A stretch of DNA of 5,311 nt, taken from contig JAAZGT010000025.1 of NCBI GenBank assembly GCA_012511095.1, positions 1-5,311 of the forward strand, read 5' to 3'. The DNA comes from Alcaligenaceae bacterium (GTDB lineage Bacteria; Pseudomonadota; Gammaproteobacteria; Burkholderiales; Burkholderiaceae_B). Positions 1 to 5,311 of the stretch are shown piece by piece. A program made the translations under genes and the position numbers. The notes under the pieces were generated by a model. The model did no database searches. It had not been told where the DNA came from and saw only the letters and a program-made list of their open reading frames with translations. Every line of letters starts with the position of its first letter. Positions within the stretch are counted from its first letter, which is position 1.

Positions 1-1533
1 CGTAATGGTGAGTGGGTGCAGATTCCAATCCATGAGGTACGCACAGGTGATGTAATTCAAGTACGTCCTGGTGAGCGTATTGCTGTTGATGGCGTCTTGT
101 TAGAAGGGCATAGCTTCGTTGATGAATCGATGATTAGTGGTGAGCCTATCCCCGTAGAAAAAACGGTCGACAGTCCTTTAGTGGGTGGTACGGTGAATCA
201 GCAAGGTGCTTTTACATTTAAAGCGACTGCGGTGGGTGATAAAACTGTGCTTTCTCAAATTATCAATTTAGTTGAGCAGGCGCAGGGTTCAAAACTACCT
301 ATTCAGTCAGTTGTTAATAAGGTGACATATTGGTTTGTACCTACAGTGATTGCCTTGGCTTTACTAACTTTTGTGGTGTGGATGATCTTTGGTCCTAAAC
401 CCGCCTTAACCTTTGCCATTGTTAATGCCGTCGCGGTATTAATTATTGCCTGTCCATGTGCTATGGGCTTAGCTACTCCCACCTCTATTATGGTGGGTAC
501 GGGGCGTGGCGCTGAGATGGGGGTTTTATTCCGTAAGGGTGAGGCATTACAAACGCTTAGAGATGCTAAGGTAGTAGCTGTTGACAAAACAGGTACGTTG
601 ACCCTAGGTCGCCCAACTATGACAGATTTAGAGTTGCTCGAGGGTTTTGAGCCCGATGAGGTGCTTGCCTTAATTGCGTCTGTAGAGCAACAATCTGAGC
701 ACCCCATTGCTCATGCCATCGTACAAGCAGCAGAAGAAAAGGGTATTGAGTTGCGACCATTGTCTCAATTTGAGTCCATTACAGGTATGGGGGTCAGAGC
801 AATGGTTAATGACACCAAAGTTGAAATTGGTGCGGATCGCTTTATGAAGTCCTTAGGTTTAGACCTACATAAGTTTGATACGCTTAGCTTAGGTTTAGCA
901 GCTGAGGGTAAATCACCGATGTATGTGGCAGTTGATGGCAAATTGGCAGCGATGATTGCTGTATCTGATCCGATTAAACAAGATACTCCCGAATCTATTA
1001 AGGCATTACATGATTTAGGCCTTAAGGTAGTGATGATCACTGGTGATAAAAGGCAGACAGCTGAGGCCATTGCCAAGGGTTTAGGCATTGATGATGTCAT
1101 AGCCGAGGTATTGCCAGAAGGTAAATTAGATAAGATTAAAACCTTACGCGAGCAGTATGGTGCCGTGGCTTTTGTGGGTGATGGTATTAATGATGCCCCT
1201 GCATTGGCTGAGGCTGATGTAGGCATTGCCATTGGTACAGGCACCGATGTTGCAATGGAAGCTGCGGATGTGGTGTTAATGTCAGGTAGTTTAAAAGGCG
1301 TCCCTAATGCCATTGCTTTATCAAAGGCCACAATTAAGAATATTCATCAAAACCTATTTTGGGCTTTTGCTTATAATACGGCCTTAGTACCAGTAGCTGC
1401 GGGTGTTTTATACCCAATTAATGGCGTATTATTATCGCCGATGTTTGCAGCAGGAGCGATGGCCTTATCAAGTGTCTTTGTACTAAGTAATGCGTTACGC
1501 TTAAAAGCCTTTAAAGCACCTATTGCAGACTAG
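1..1533 (+). CDS. copA: Cu+-exporting P1B-type ATPase CopA (5'-truncated by window)
   Basis: Inner-membrane pump that uses ATP to export Cu+ from the cytoplasm. Frame 1 is open from base 1, so the gene starts before the window; the GTG at 16 is an internal valine codon, not the start. The 510 visible codons show, in order: the actuator-domain loop ISGEP (about 133-147), two membrane helices with the metal-binding CPC at 451-459 followed by MGLATPTS, the phosphorylated Asp of DKTGTLT (Asp codon 583-585), the nucleotide-domain SEHP (694-705) and GMGV, GDGINDAP (from 1177), and two final helices carrying YN (1372-1377) and MxxSS (1459-1473). CPC plus YN plus MxxSS is the Cu+ (P1B-1) signature, which argues against Zn/Cd or K pumps. 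Missing are the N-terminal metal-binding domain(s) and the first four helices; full proteins are usually about 750-830 residues. The gene ends at TAG 1531-1533 and is convergent with lexA. No frameshift or lost catalytic residue is visible. Confidence 0.96.
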   Translation, partial: RNGEWVQIPIHEVRTGDVIQVRPGERIAVDGVLLEGHSFVDESMISGEPIPVEKTVDSPLVGGTVNQQGAFTFKATAVGDKTVLSQIINLVEQAQGSKLPIQSVVNKVTYWFVPTVIALALLTFVVWMIFGPKPALTFAIVNAVAVLIIACPCAMGLATPTSIMVGTGRGAEMGVLFRKGEALQTLRDAKVVAVDKTGTLTLGRPTMTDLELLEGFEPDEVLALIASVEQQSEHPIAHAIVQAAEEKGIELRPLSQFESITGMGVRAMVNDTKVEIGADRFMKSLGLDLHKFDTLSLGLAAEGKSPMYVAVDGKLAAMIAVSDPIKQDTPESIKALHDLGLKVVMITGDKRQTAEAIAKGLGIDDVIAEVLPEGKLDKIKTLREQYGAVAFVGDGINDAPALAEADVGIAIGTGTDVAMEAADVVLMSGSLKGVPNAIALSKATIKNIHQNLFWAFAYNTALVPVAAGVLYPINGVLLSPMFAAGAMALSSVFVLSNALRLKAFKAPIAD

Positions 1534-1560
1534 TGATAAATTGATCTATTAGGCATAAAA

Positions 1561-1591
1561 ATAGGCTAAGGAATATAACCCCTTAGCCTAT
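1561..1591. terminator. Bidirectional terminator hairpin between copA and lexA
   Basis: A perfect 11-bp stem, ATAGGCTAAGG (1561-1571) with CCTTAGCCTAT (1581-1591), closes a 9-nt loop. It lies 27 nt after the copA stop and 18 nt after the lexA stop, in the gap between convergent genes. Read leftward, the stem is followed by TTTTAT (complement of 1555-1560), a fair U-tract for lexA. Read rightward, the tail is only ATTT, so it is weaker for copA. Shared use by both genes is inferred from position and symmetry. Confidence 0.8.
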
Positions 1592-1609
1592 ATTTGCTCG
1601 CTCAAAACT

Positions 1610-2269
1610 CTAATTAATGCTGCGTATTAAGCCAACAGCTAAACCCTCGATAGCGAATTCATCTTGTGGGGTAACTATAATTGGCTCAAACTGCTGGTTT
1701 TCAGCGATTAGAGTGATTTCTTTGCTGCCTTTTTTAAAGCGTTTGACAGTAACCTCGTCATTAATTCGCGCAACAACGATTTGACCGTTACGTGCAGACT
1801 CAGTTTTTTTGACAGCTAATAGGTCGCCATCATAAATGCCAATGTCGATCATCGACTCACCACGTACGCGTAGGAGATAATCTGCCTTGTCTTCGAACAT
1901 AGCAGGATCGACGGGAATCTCTTTTTCAACATGCTCTTGAGCAAGTATTGGACTACCCGCAGCCACACGGCCAATTATGGGGAGGGTGGTGAGATTATCT
2001 AAGGCACTGGAACTGCTATCGATATCAGTTAGTGGCTCGTTAGAATCATCAAGTGCTGGGTTAAGACGAATGCCACGCGATGTGCCAGGGATAAGAATAA
2101 TAGCGCCTTTTTTAGCGAGCGCTTTTAGATGATCCTCAGCTGCGTTGGCGGAGCGGAAGCCTAGGTTCTTGGCTATTTCTGCGCGCGTTGGTGGAAAACC
2201 AGTACGGCGGATAATGGTTTTGATTAGGTCAAAGACCTCTTGCTGTCTGGCGGTGAGTTTAATGCTCAT
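1610..2269 (-). CDS. lexA: LexA SOS-response repressor / self-cleaving protease
   Basis: Transcriptional repressor of DNA-damage genes. RecA filaments stimulate its autocleavage, which lifts repression. The 219-residue protein begins with a winged helix-turn-helix (about residues 3-69: LTARQQEVFDLI, then GFPPTRAEIA and FRSANAAEDHL). A Ser/Asp-rich linker (about 73-92) follows, then the S24 peptidase domain. The cleavage site is Ala104-Gly105 in RVAAGSP, the nucleophile is Ser139 in GESMIDIG, and the general base is Lys176 in EVTVKRF. Spacings of 35 and 37 residues between these sites match E. coli LexA (84/119/156). The protein is about 17 residues longer than the 202-residue E. coli form, mostly in the linker. 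Three in-frame starts are stacked (GTG at 2275, ATG at 2272, ATG at 2269); I chose 2269 because GGAG (2278-2275) overlaps the GTG and sits 5 nt from this ATG. An SOS operator lies just upstream, so autoregulation is expected. Confidence 0.97.
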   Translation of the reverse strand: MSIKLTARQQEVFDLIKTIIRRTGFPPTRAEIAKNLGFRSANAAEDHLKALAKKGAIILIPGTSRGIRLNPALDDSNEPLTDIDSSSSALDNLTTLPIIGRVAAGSPILAQEHVEKEIPVDPAMFEDKADYLLRVRGESMIDIGIYDGDLLAVKKTESARNGQIVVARINDEVTVKRFKKGSKEITLIAENQQFEPIIVTPQDEFAIEGLAVGLIRSIN

Positions 2270-2274
2270 CATCA

Positions 2275-2280
2275 CTCCAG
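2275..2280 (-). promoter_or_regulatory. lexA ribosome binding site
   Basis: On the minus strand this reads CTGGAG, a good Shine-Dalgarno core. The GGAG ends 5 nt before the ATG at 2269, 2 nt before the ATG at 2272, and overlaps the GTG at 2275. It therefore decides the start in favour of 2269. It begins directly next to the right-hand end of the operator palindrome on the lexA transcript. Confidence 0.75.
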
Positions 2281-2320
2281 GATAGAAAATGACTGTACAG
2301 ATATACAGTCATTTTCTATC
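2281..2320. repeat. 40-bp palindrome centred on the SOS box
   Basis: The left arm GATAGAAAATGACTGTA (2281-2297) is a perfect inverted copy of 2304-2320, leaving a 6-base centre (2298-2303). The perfect dyad extends about 12 bp beyond each CTGT/ACAG half-site, much further than LexA needs. It fills nearly all the space between the lexA Shine-Dalgarno and the possible -10 box. In RNA it could form a 17-bp hairpin; in DNA it could be a doubled protein site or a cruciform. Its function beyond the operator is unknown. Confidence 0.9.
2293..2308 (-). promoter_or_regulatory. LexA operator (SOS box) of lexA
   Basis: CTGT (2293-2296), an 8-base AT-rich spacer, and ACAG (2305-2308) match the CTGT-N8-ACAG consensus of LexA boxes in beta- and gammaproteobacteria exactly. 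With flanking bases the site reads ACTGTACAGATATACAGT. It lies 24 bp upstream of the chosen lexA start, the usual place for autorepression. It is the only full match I found in the intergenic regions of this window. Confidence 0.9.
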
Positions 2321-2323
2321 ATA
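2318..2323 (-). promoter_or_regulatory. Possible lexA -10 box
   Basis: The minus strand reads TATGAT, five of six matches to TATAAT. Transcription from it would start near 2311, at the edge of the SOS box, giving a leader of about 42 nt and an operator positioned to block initiation. No good -35 hexamer lies 16-18 bp upstream (ATAGAG at 17 bp), so this is tentative. TATATC inside the operator (2300-2305) is an alternative -10. Confidence 0.35.
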
Positions 2324-2334
2324 ATGATGATAAA

Positions 2335-2357
2335 TGCAAGCTCTATTTAAGCTTGCA
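2335..2357 (-). terminator. tyrB terminator hairpin
   Basis: TGCAAGCT (2335-2342) and AGCTTGCA (2350-2357) form a perfect 8-bp stem with a 7-nt loop, starting 7 nt after the tyrB stop. In the tyrB direction it is preceded by AAAACCG and followed by TTTATC, a short U-tract. On the plus strand the stem is followed by CGG and six T (2361-2366), which would be a stronger terminator for rightward transcription. The hairpin would insulate lexA from tyrB read-through. Confidence 0.65.
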
Positions 2358-2364
2358 CGGTTTT

Positions 2365-3564
2365 TTATAAAACAGCAGCAATTGCTTTGGCTACATAATC
2401 AATATTGCTGGAGTTAAGAGCTGCAACACAAATACGACCAGTGCTAATGGCGTAAATACCAAATTCTTCACGTAGGCGCTCAACTTGCTCTTCAGTTAAA
2501 CCTGAGTAAGAGAACATGCCATTTTGCTCTAGTACAAAGCTAAAGTCTTGCTCCACACCTGCTTCTTTGATTTTCTCAACCAATTGCTCGCGCATATCAC
2601 GAATACGCACACGCATTTCGCCTAGCTCATCTTCCCATAGTTTATAGAGCTCAGGGGAATTAAGAACTGTAGCCACTACCGTTGCACCGTGAGTTGGTGG
2701 GTTAGAGTAGTTGGTTCGAATAACCGTTTTAACTTGGCTTAATACCTTATCAGTTAAAGTATTGTCTGCTGTGGTGAGGGTTAAGGCACCGACACGCTCA
2801 CCATAAAGAGAGAATGACTTTGAAAAAGATGAGCTAACAAAAATCTCCAGACCTGACTCGGCAAATAAGCGAACAACCTGGGCATCCTCTTCTAAACCAG
2901 CGCCAAAGCCCTGATACGCAATATCTAAGAAGGGGATAAGCTGACGAGATCGAATAACCTCTAATAGCTCTTGCCATTGCTCCATGGTTGGGTCCATGCC
3001 CGTTGGGTTGTGACAACAAGCATGTAAAACGACAATGCTTTTTGGCGCTAGTGCTTCAAAGAACGATTTCATTGCAGCAAAATCTAAACCGTGTGTTTCG
3101 GTTGAGTAATAAGGATAAGTTTCTACCTTAAAACCCGCATTGCCAAAAATCGCACGGTGGTTTTGCCAACTAGGATCGCTAATATAAACAGTGGAATCGG
3201 GAGTTAGGCTTTTTAAAAAGTCAGCGCCAAGCTTAAGTGCACCTGTACCACCAATAGACTCAACTGTGATAGCACGGCCTTCGGCAATTACAGGGGAGTC
3301 TTTGCCTAATAATAAGGTTTGTGCCCCTTTGTTATAAGCAGCTAGACCATCAATTGGTAAATAACCGCGTGGATTAGCGCCTTCAATTTGTAGTTGCTCA
3401 GCTGCGCGTACAGCTTTAAGTAAAGGTAAACGGCCTTCGTCGTCACTATAGACACCAATACCTAAATTTACTTTTTCTGTACGGGTATCAGAGTTAAACT
3501 GCTCATTAAGGCCTAAAATAGGATCGCGTGGAGCCATCTCCACGTTTTGGTACAGACTACTCAT
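2365..3564 (-). CDS. tyrB: Aromatic/aspartate aminotransferase (class I, PLP-dependent)
   Basis: Cytoplasmic enzyme moving an amino group between 2-oxoglutarate/glutamate and aromatic or dicarboxylic acids, used in Phe, Tyr and Asp metabolism. The 399-residue protein has normal length for the aspartate aminotransferase Ia subgroup. Visible residues are GGTGAL (105-110, phosphate binding), Trp133 stacking on PLP, Asn186 in CCHNPTG, Asp214 and Tyr217 in FLDIAYQGFGAG, the Schiff-base Lys249 in SSSFSKSFSLYGERVG, Arg257, the side-chain carboxylate Arg283 in IRTNYSNPP, and the substrate Arg377 in STGRICVAALN. FLDIAYQGFGAG and the C-terminus (GRICVAALN...VAKAIAAVL) resemble E. coli TyrB more than AspC, hence the symbol; real specificity cannot be read from sequence. 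ATG 3564 is the first start after an in-frame TAA. The only Shine-Dalgarno-like AGGTG (3581-3577) is 12 nt away, rather far. The gene is divergent from uvrB and codirectional with lexA, with a hairpin in between. Confidence 0.93.
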   Translation of the reverse strand: MSSLYQNVEMAPRDPILGLNEQFNSDTRTEKVNLGIGVYSDDEGRLPLLKAVRAAEQLQIEGANPRGYLPIDGLAAYNKGAQTLLLGKDSPVIAEGRAITVESIGGTGALKLGADFLKSLTPDSTVYISDPSWQNHRAIFGNAGFKVETYPYYSTETHGLDFAAMKSFFEALAPKSIVVLHACCHNPTGMDPTMEQWQELLEVIRSRQLIPFLDIAYQGFGAGLEEDAQVVRLFAESGLEIFVSSSFSKSFSLYGERVGALTLTTADNTLTDKVLSQVKTVIRTNYSNPPTHGATVVATVLNSPELYKLWEDELGEMRVRIRDMREQLVEKIKEAGVEQDFSFVLEQNGMFSYSGLTEEQVERLREEFGIYAISTGRICVAALNSSNIDYVAKAIAAVL

Positions 3565-3572
3565 ATCGTATG

Positions 3573-3600
3573 TTTACACCTGATTTTTGTAATAAATAAT
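3573..3600 (+). promoter_or_regulatory. Candidate sigma-70 promoter of uvrB
   Basis: TTTACA (3573-3578, five of six to TTGACA) is spaced 16 bp from AATAAT (3595-3600, five of six to TATAAT). Transcription would start near 3607, leaving a leader of about 53 nt before the uvrB ATG. The -35 box overlaps the presumed tyrB Shine-Dalgarno on the other strand. No CTGT-N8-ACAG box lies here. The call rests on hexamer match in an AT-rich stretch. Confidence 0.5.
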
Positions 3601-3649
3601 AGAAAAGCGATAATAAAAATTGCCCTTGTGGCGTATTTAGCATCGGTCA

Positions 3650-3658
3650 ATTATAGCA
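3650..3658 (-). promoter_or_regulatory. Candidate extended -10 promoter of tyrB
   Basis: The minus strand reads TGCTATAAT, a perfect extended -10 (TGn plus TATAAT). The -35 position at 17 bp spacing (CGAATT, inside uvrB codons) is poor, but extended -10 promoters can do without one. Transcription would start near 3643, giving tyrB a leader of about 79 nt. The element ends one base before the uvrB ATG, so it overlaps the uvrB translation-initiation region. Confidence 0.45.
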
Positions 3659-3659
3659 A

Positions 3660-5311
3660 ATGAGTCAAGCAAAATTCGTAGAATTTCCTAATAGCCCCTT
3701 TCAGCTCTATCAACCCTTTCCACCTGCGGGCGATCAGCCTGCGGCAATTGATGCATTGGTAGAGGGAATTAGTGACGGCCTAATGTTCCAAACCCTTTTG
3801 GGGGTTACGGGCTCTGGTAAAACCTATACGATGGCAAATGTCATTGCTCGATTAGGTAGGCCCGCTTTAATTTTAGCGCCTAACAAAACCTTAGCCGCTC
3901 AGCTTTATGCTGAAATGCGCGAGTTTTTCCCACGCAATGCAGTAGAGTATTTTGTTTCTTATTACGATTACTATCAGCCAGAGGCTTATGTACCCGCGCG
4001 TGATTTGTTTATCGAAAAAGACTCTTCAGTTAACGAGCACATTGAGCAAATGCGCTTATCAGCGACCAAAAGCTTATTAGAGCGTCGTGACACCATTGTG
4101 GTGGGTACCGTATCAACAATTTACGGTATTGGTAATCAGAGCGATTATCATGCCATGATTTTATTAATTCGCACCGGCGATGAAATCCCTCGTAATGAGC
4201 TTTTAGCGCGCTTAGTCGCGATGCAATATGAGCGTAACGATATGGAGTTTAGCCGTGGTACTTTCCGTGTGCGTGGTGATGTCATTGATGTTTTCCCATC
4301 GGAAAACGCTGAGCTCGCGGTTCGATTAAGTATGTTTGATGATGAAATTGAAACTATTGAGCTGTTTGATCCTTTAACTGGTCGAGTGCGTCAAGAAATT
4401 CCGCGTTTTACGATTTACCCAAGCTCTCACTTCGTCACTCCTCGTGAAACTATTGTTCGCGCTATGGAGACGATCAAAGAGGAGCTTCGAGAACGTAAGC
4501 AATATTTTTATGACCAAGGTATGTTGGTCGAAGCCCAGCGCATTGAGCAACGTACTTTATTTGATCTTGAAATGATGCAAGAGCTCGGTTTTTGTAAGGG
4601 CATTGAGAATTATTCAAGACATTTATCGGGTGCCGCTCCAGGCGAGCCACCAGCCACGTTAATTGACTACCTGCCTCAAGATGCGTTGATGTTCTTTGAT
4701 GAAAGTCACGTCATGATGGGGCAATTGCGCGGTATGTATCGTGGTGACCGTTCTCGTAAAGAAACCTTAGTGCAGTTTGGTTTTAGATTGCCTTCAGCAC
4801 TTGATAATAGACCTTTAAGAATCGAGGAGTTTGAGCAACGTATGCGTCAAAGCGTCTTTGTTTCTGCGACACCAGCTGATTATGAAAATGAGCGTTCAGA
4901 CCAAGTGGTTGAGCAGGTGGTCAGACCTACGGGCTTAGTGGACCCTGTGGTAGAGGTTCGACCTGCCTTAACTCAAGTGGATGATTTATTGGGTGAGGCC
5001 AAGGAGTGTATTGCGGTAGGTGAGCGTGTATTAGTTACTACCTTAACCAAGCGAATGGCCGAGGACCTAACTGAGTACCTAGAGGAAAATGGTCTTAAAG
5101 TACGTTATTTACACTCGGACATTGATACTGTAGAGCGAGTCGAAATTATTCGTGATCTACGTTTAGGTACCTTCGATGTCTTAGTAGGCATTAACTTATT
5201 ACGAGAGGGTTTAGATATCCCAGAGGTTTCTTTAGTGGCGATTTTAGATGCTGATAAAGAGGGCTTTTTACGTTCTGATCGTAGTTTGATTCAGACCATT
5301 GGTCGTGCTGC
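3660..5311 (+). CDS. uvrB: UvrB, excinuclease ABC subunit B (3'-truncated by window)
   Basis: Damage-verification subunit of nucleotide excision repair. UvrA loads it, it probes DNA with a beta-hairpin using a cryptic helicase, then it recruits UvrC for incision. The frame is open from ATG 3660 to the window end: 550 full codons plus two bases of an Ala codon. Seen in order: GDQPAAI (24-30), Walker A GVTGSGKT (48-55), APNKTLAAQ, the tyrosine-rich hairpin YYDYYQPEAY (101-110), the UvrA-contact domain (about 155-250, with SRGTFRVRGDVIDVFP), GIENYSRHLSG, Walker B DESH (347-350), SATP (402-405), TTLTKRMAEDLTEYL, VGINLLREGLDIPEV (motif V) and QTIGRAA (motif VI, cut off). The missing part, about 120 residues judging by the usual length near 670, should hold the end of motif VI and the C-terminal UvrC-binding UVR motif. 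ATG 3660 is the earliest start, since TAG lies in frame at 3654-3656, but no clear Shine-Dalgarno precedes it. It is divergent from tyrB. Confidence 0.97.
   Translation, partial: MSQAKFVEFPNSPFQLYQPFPPAGDQPAAIDALVEGISDGLMFQTLLGVTGSGKTYTMANVIARLGRPALILAPNKTLAAQLYAEMREFFPRNAVEYFVSYYDYYQPEAYVPARDLFIEKDSSVNEHIEQMRLSATKSLLERRDTIVVGTVSTIYGIGNQSDYHAMILLIRTGDEIPRNELLARLVAMQYERNDMEFSRGTFRVRGDVIDVFPSENAELAVRLSMFDDEIETIELFDPLTGRVRQEIPRFTIYPSSHFVTPRETIVRAMETIKEELRERKQYFYDQGMLVEAQRIEQRTLFDLEMMQELGFCKGIENYSRHLSGAAPGEPPATLIDYLPQDALMFFDESHVMMGQLRGMYRGDRSRKETLVQFGFRLPSALDNRPLRIEEFEQRMRQSVFVSATPADYENERSDQVVEQVVRPTGLVDPVVEVRPALTQVDDLLGEAKECIAVGERVLVTTLTKRMAEDLTEYLEENGLKVRYLHSDIDTVERVEIIRDLRLGTFDVLVGINLLREGLDIPEVSLVAILDADKEGFLRSDRSLIQTIGRA

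Noticed and set aside
16..18. GTG as the start of a short CopA
   Set aside because: The frame is open upstream to base 1, there is no ribosome site, and the protein would lack the first helices and part of the actuator domain; the gene simply begins outside the window.
303..707. 134-codon minus-strand open frame inside copA
   Set aside because: It lies fully antisense to clearly conserved P-type ATPase motifs (CPC, DKTGTLT), and its low-complexity Ser/Thr/Ala/Lys composition is typical of an antisense shadow.
765..1331. 188-codon minus-strand open frame inside copA
   Set aside because: It is antisense to the nucleotide-binding domain and the GDGINDAP motif, has no recognisable domain, and its composition looks like a complement of coding sequence.
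2834..3019. 61-codon minus-strand open frame within tyrB
   Set aside because: It is an alternate frame of the tyrB region encoding HNPTG and DIAYQGFG, whose reading frame is certain.
3477..3492. SOS-box-like CTGT-N8-CAGA inside tyrB, upstream of uvrB
   Set aside because: The right half-site is shifted by one base (CAGA instead of ACAG), so it does not fit the consensus; it is also in coding sequence about 170 bp from the uvrB start.
1..5311. Novel system, mobile element, CRISPR, tRNA or riboswitch
   Set aside because: Coding genes fill all but three gaps under 100 bp. Those hold terminators, promoters and an operator, and no repeats, integrase or transposase frames, tRNA-like folds or direct-repeat arrays were seen.

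Overview
The window looks like ordinary chromosomal DNA from a betaproteobacterium, most likely an AT-leaning member of the Burkholderiales/Alcaligenaceae. This rests on recalled resemblance of the proteins (LexA start region and linker, TyrB-type aminotransferase, UvrB) and on the gene order lexA - aminotransferase - uvrB, which I remember from that group. Genus cannot be assigned from the sequence alone. All four genes have intact reading frames within the window, and there is no sign of mobile elements, CRISPR, RNA genes or recent transfer.

Layout from left to right. Positions 1-1533 (+) hold the C-terminal two thirds of a CopA-type Cu+-exporting P1B ATPase, whose N-terminus lies before the window. 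A perfect 11-bp hairpin (1561-1591) separates it from the convergent lexA (1610-2269, -), the SOS repressor. The 95-bp gap upstream of lexA is dense: a ribosome site, a CTGT-N8-ACAG LexA operator lying at the centre of a 40-bp palindrome, a possible -10 box, and the terminator hairpin of the next gene. Next is tyrB (2365-3564, -), a PLP-dependent aromatic/aspartate aminotransferase with every catalytic residue present. A 95-bp divergent intergenic region with candidate promoters for both sides leads to uvrB (3660-5311, +), the damage-verification helicase of nucleotide excision repair. It is cut off by the window end inside helicase motif VI.

Functionally, lexA and uvrB belong to the DNA-damage response, while tyrB between them is metabolic and copA is metal homeostasis. 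lexA carries a clear operator and is presumably autoregulated. uvrB has no recognisable LexA box in its visible upstream region, so SOS control of uvrB is not supported here. I found no undescribed system. The most noteworthy features are the extended palindrome around the lexA operator and the compact, overlapping control regions.
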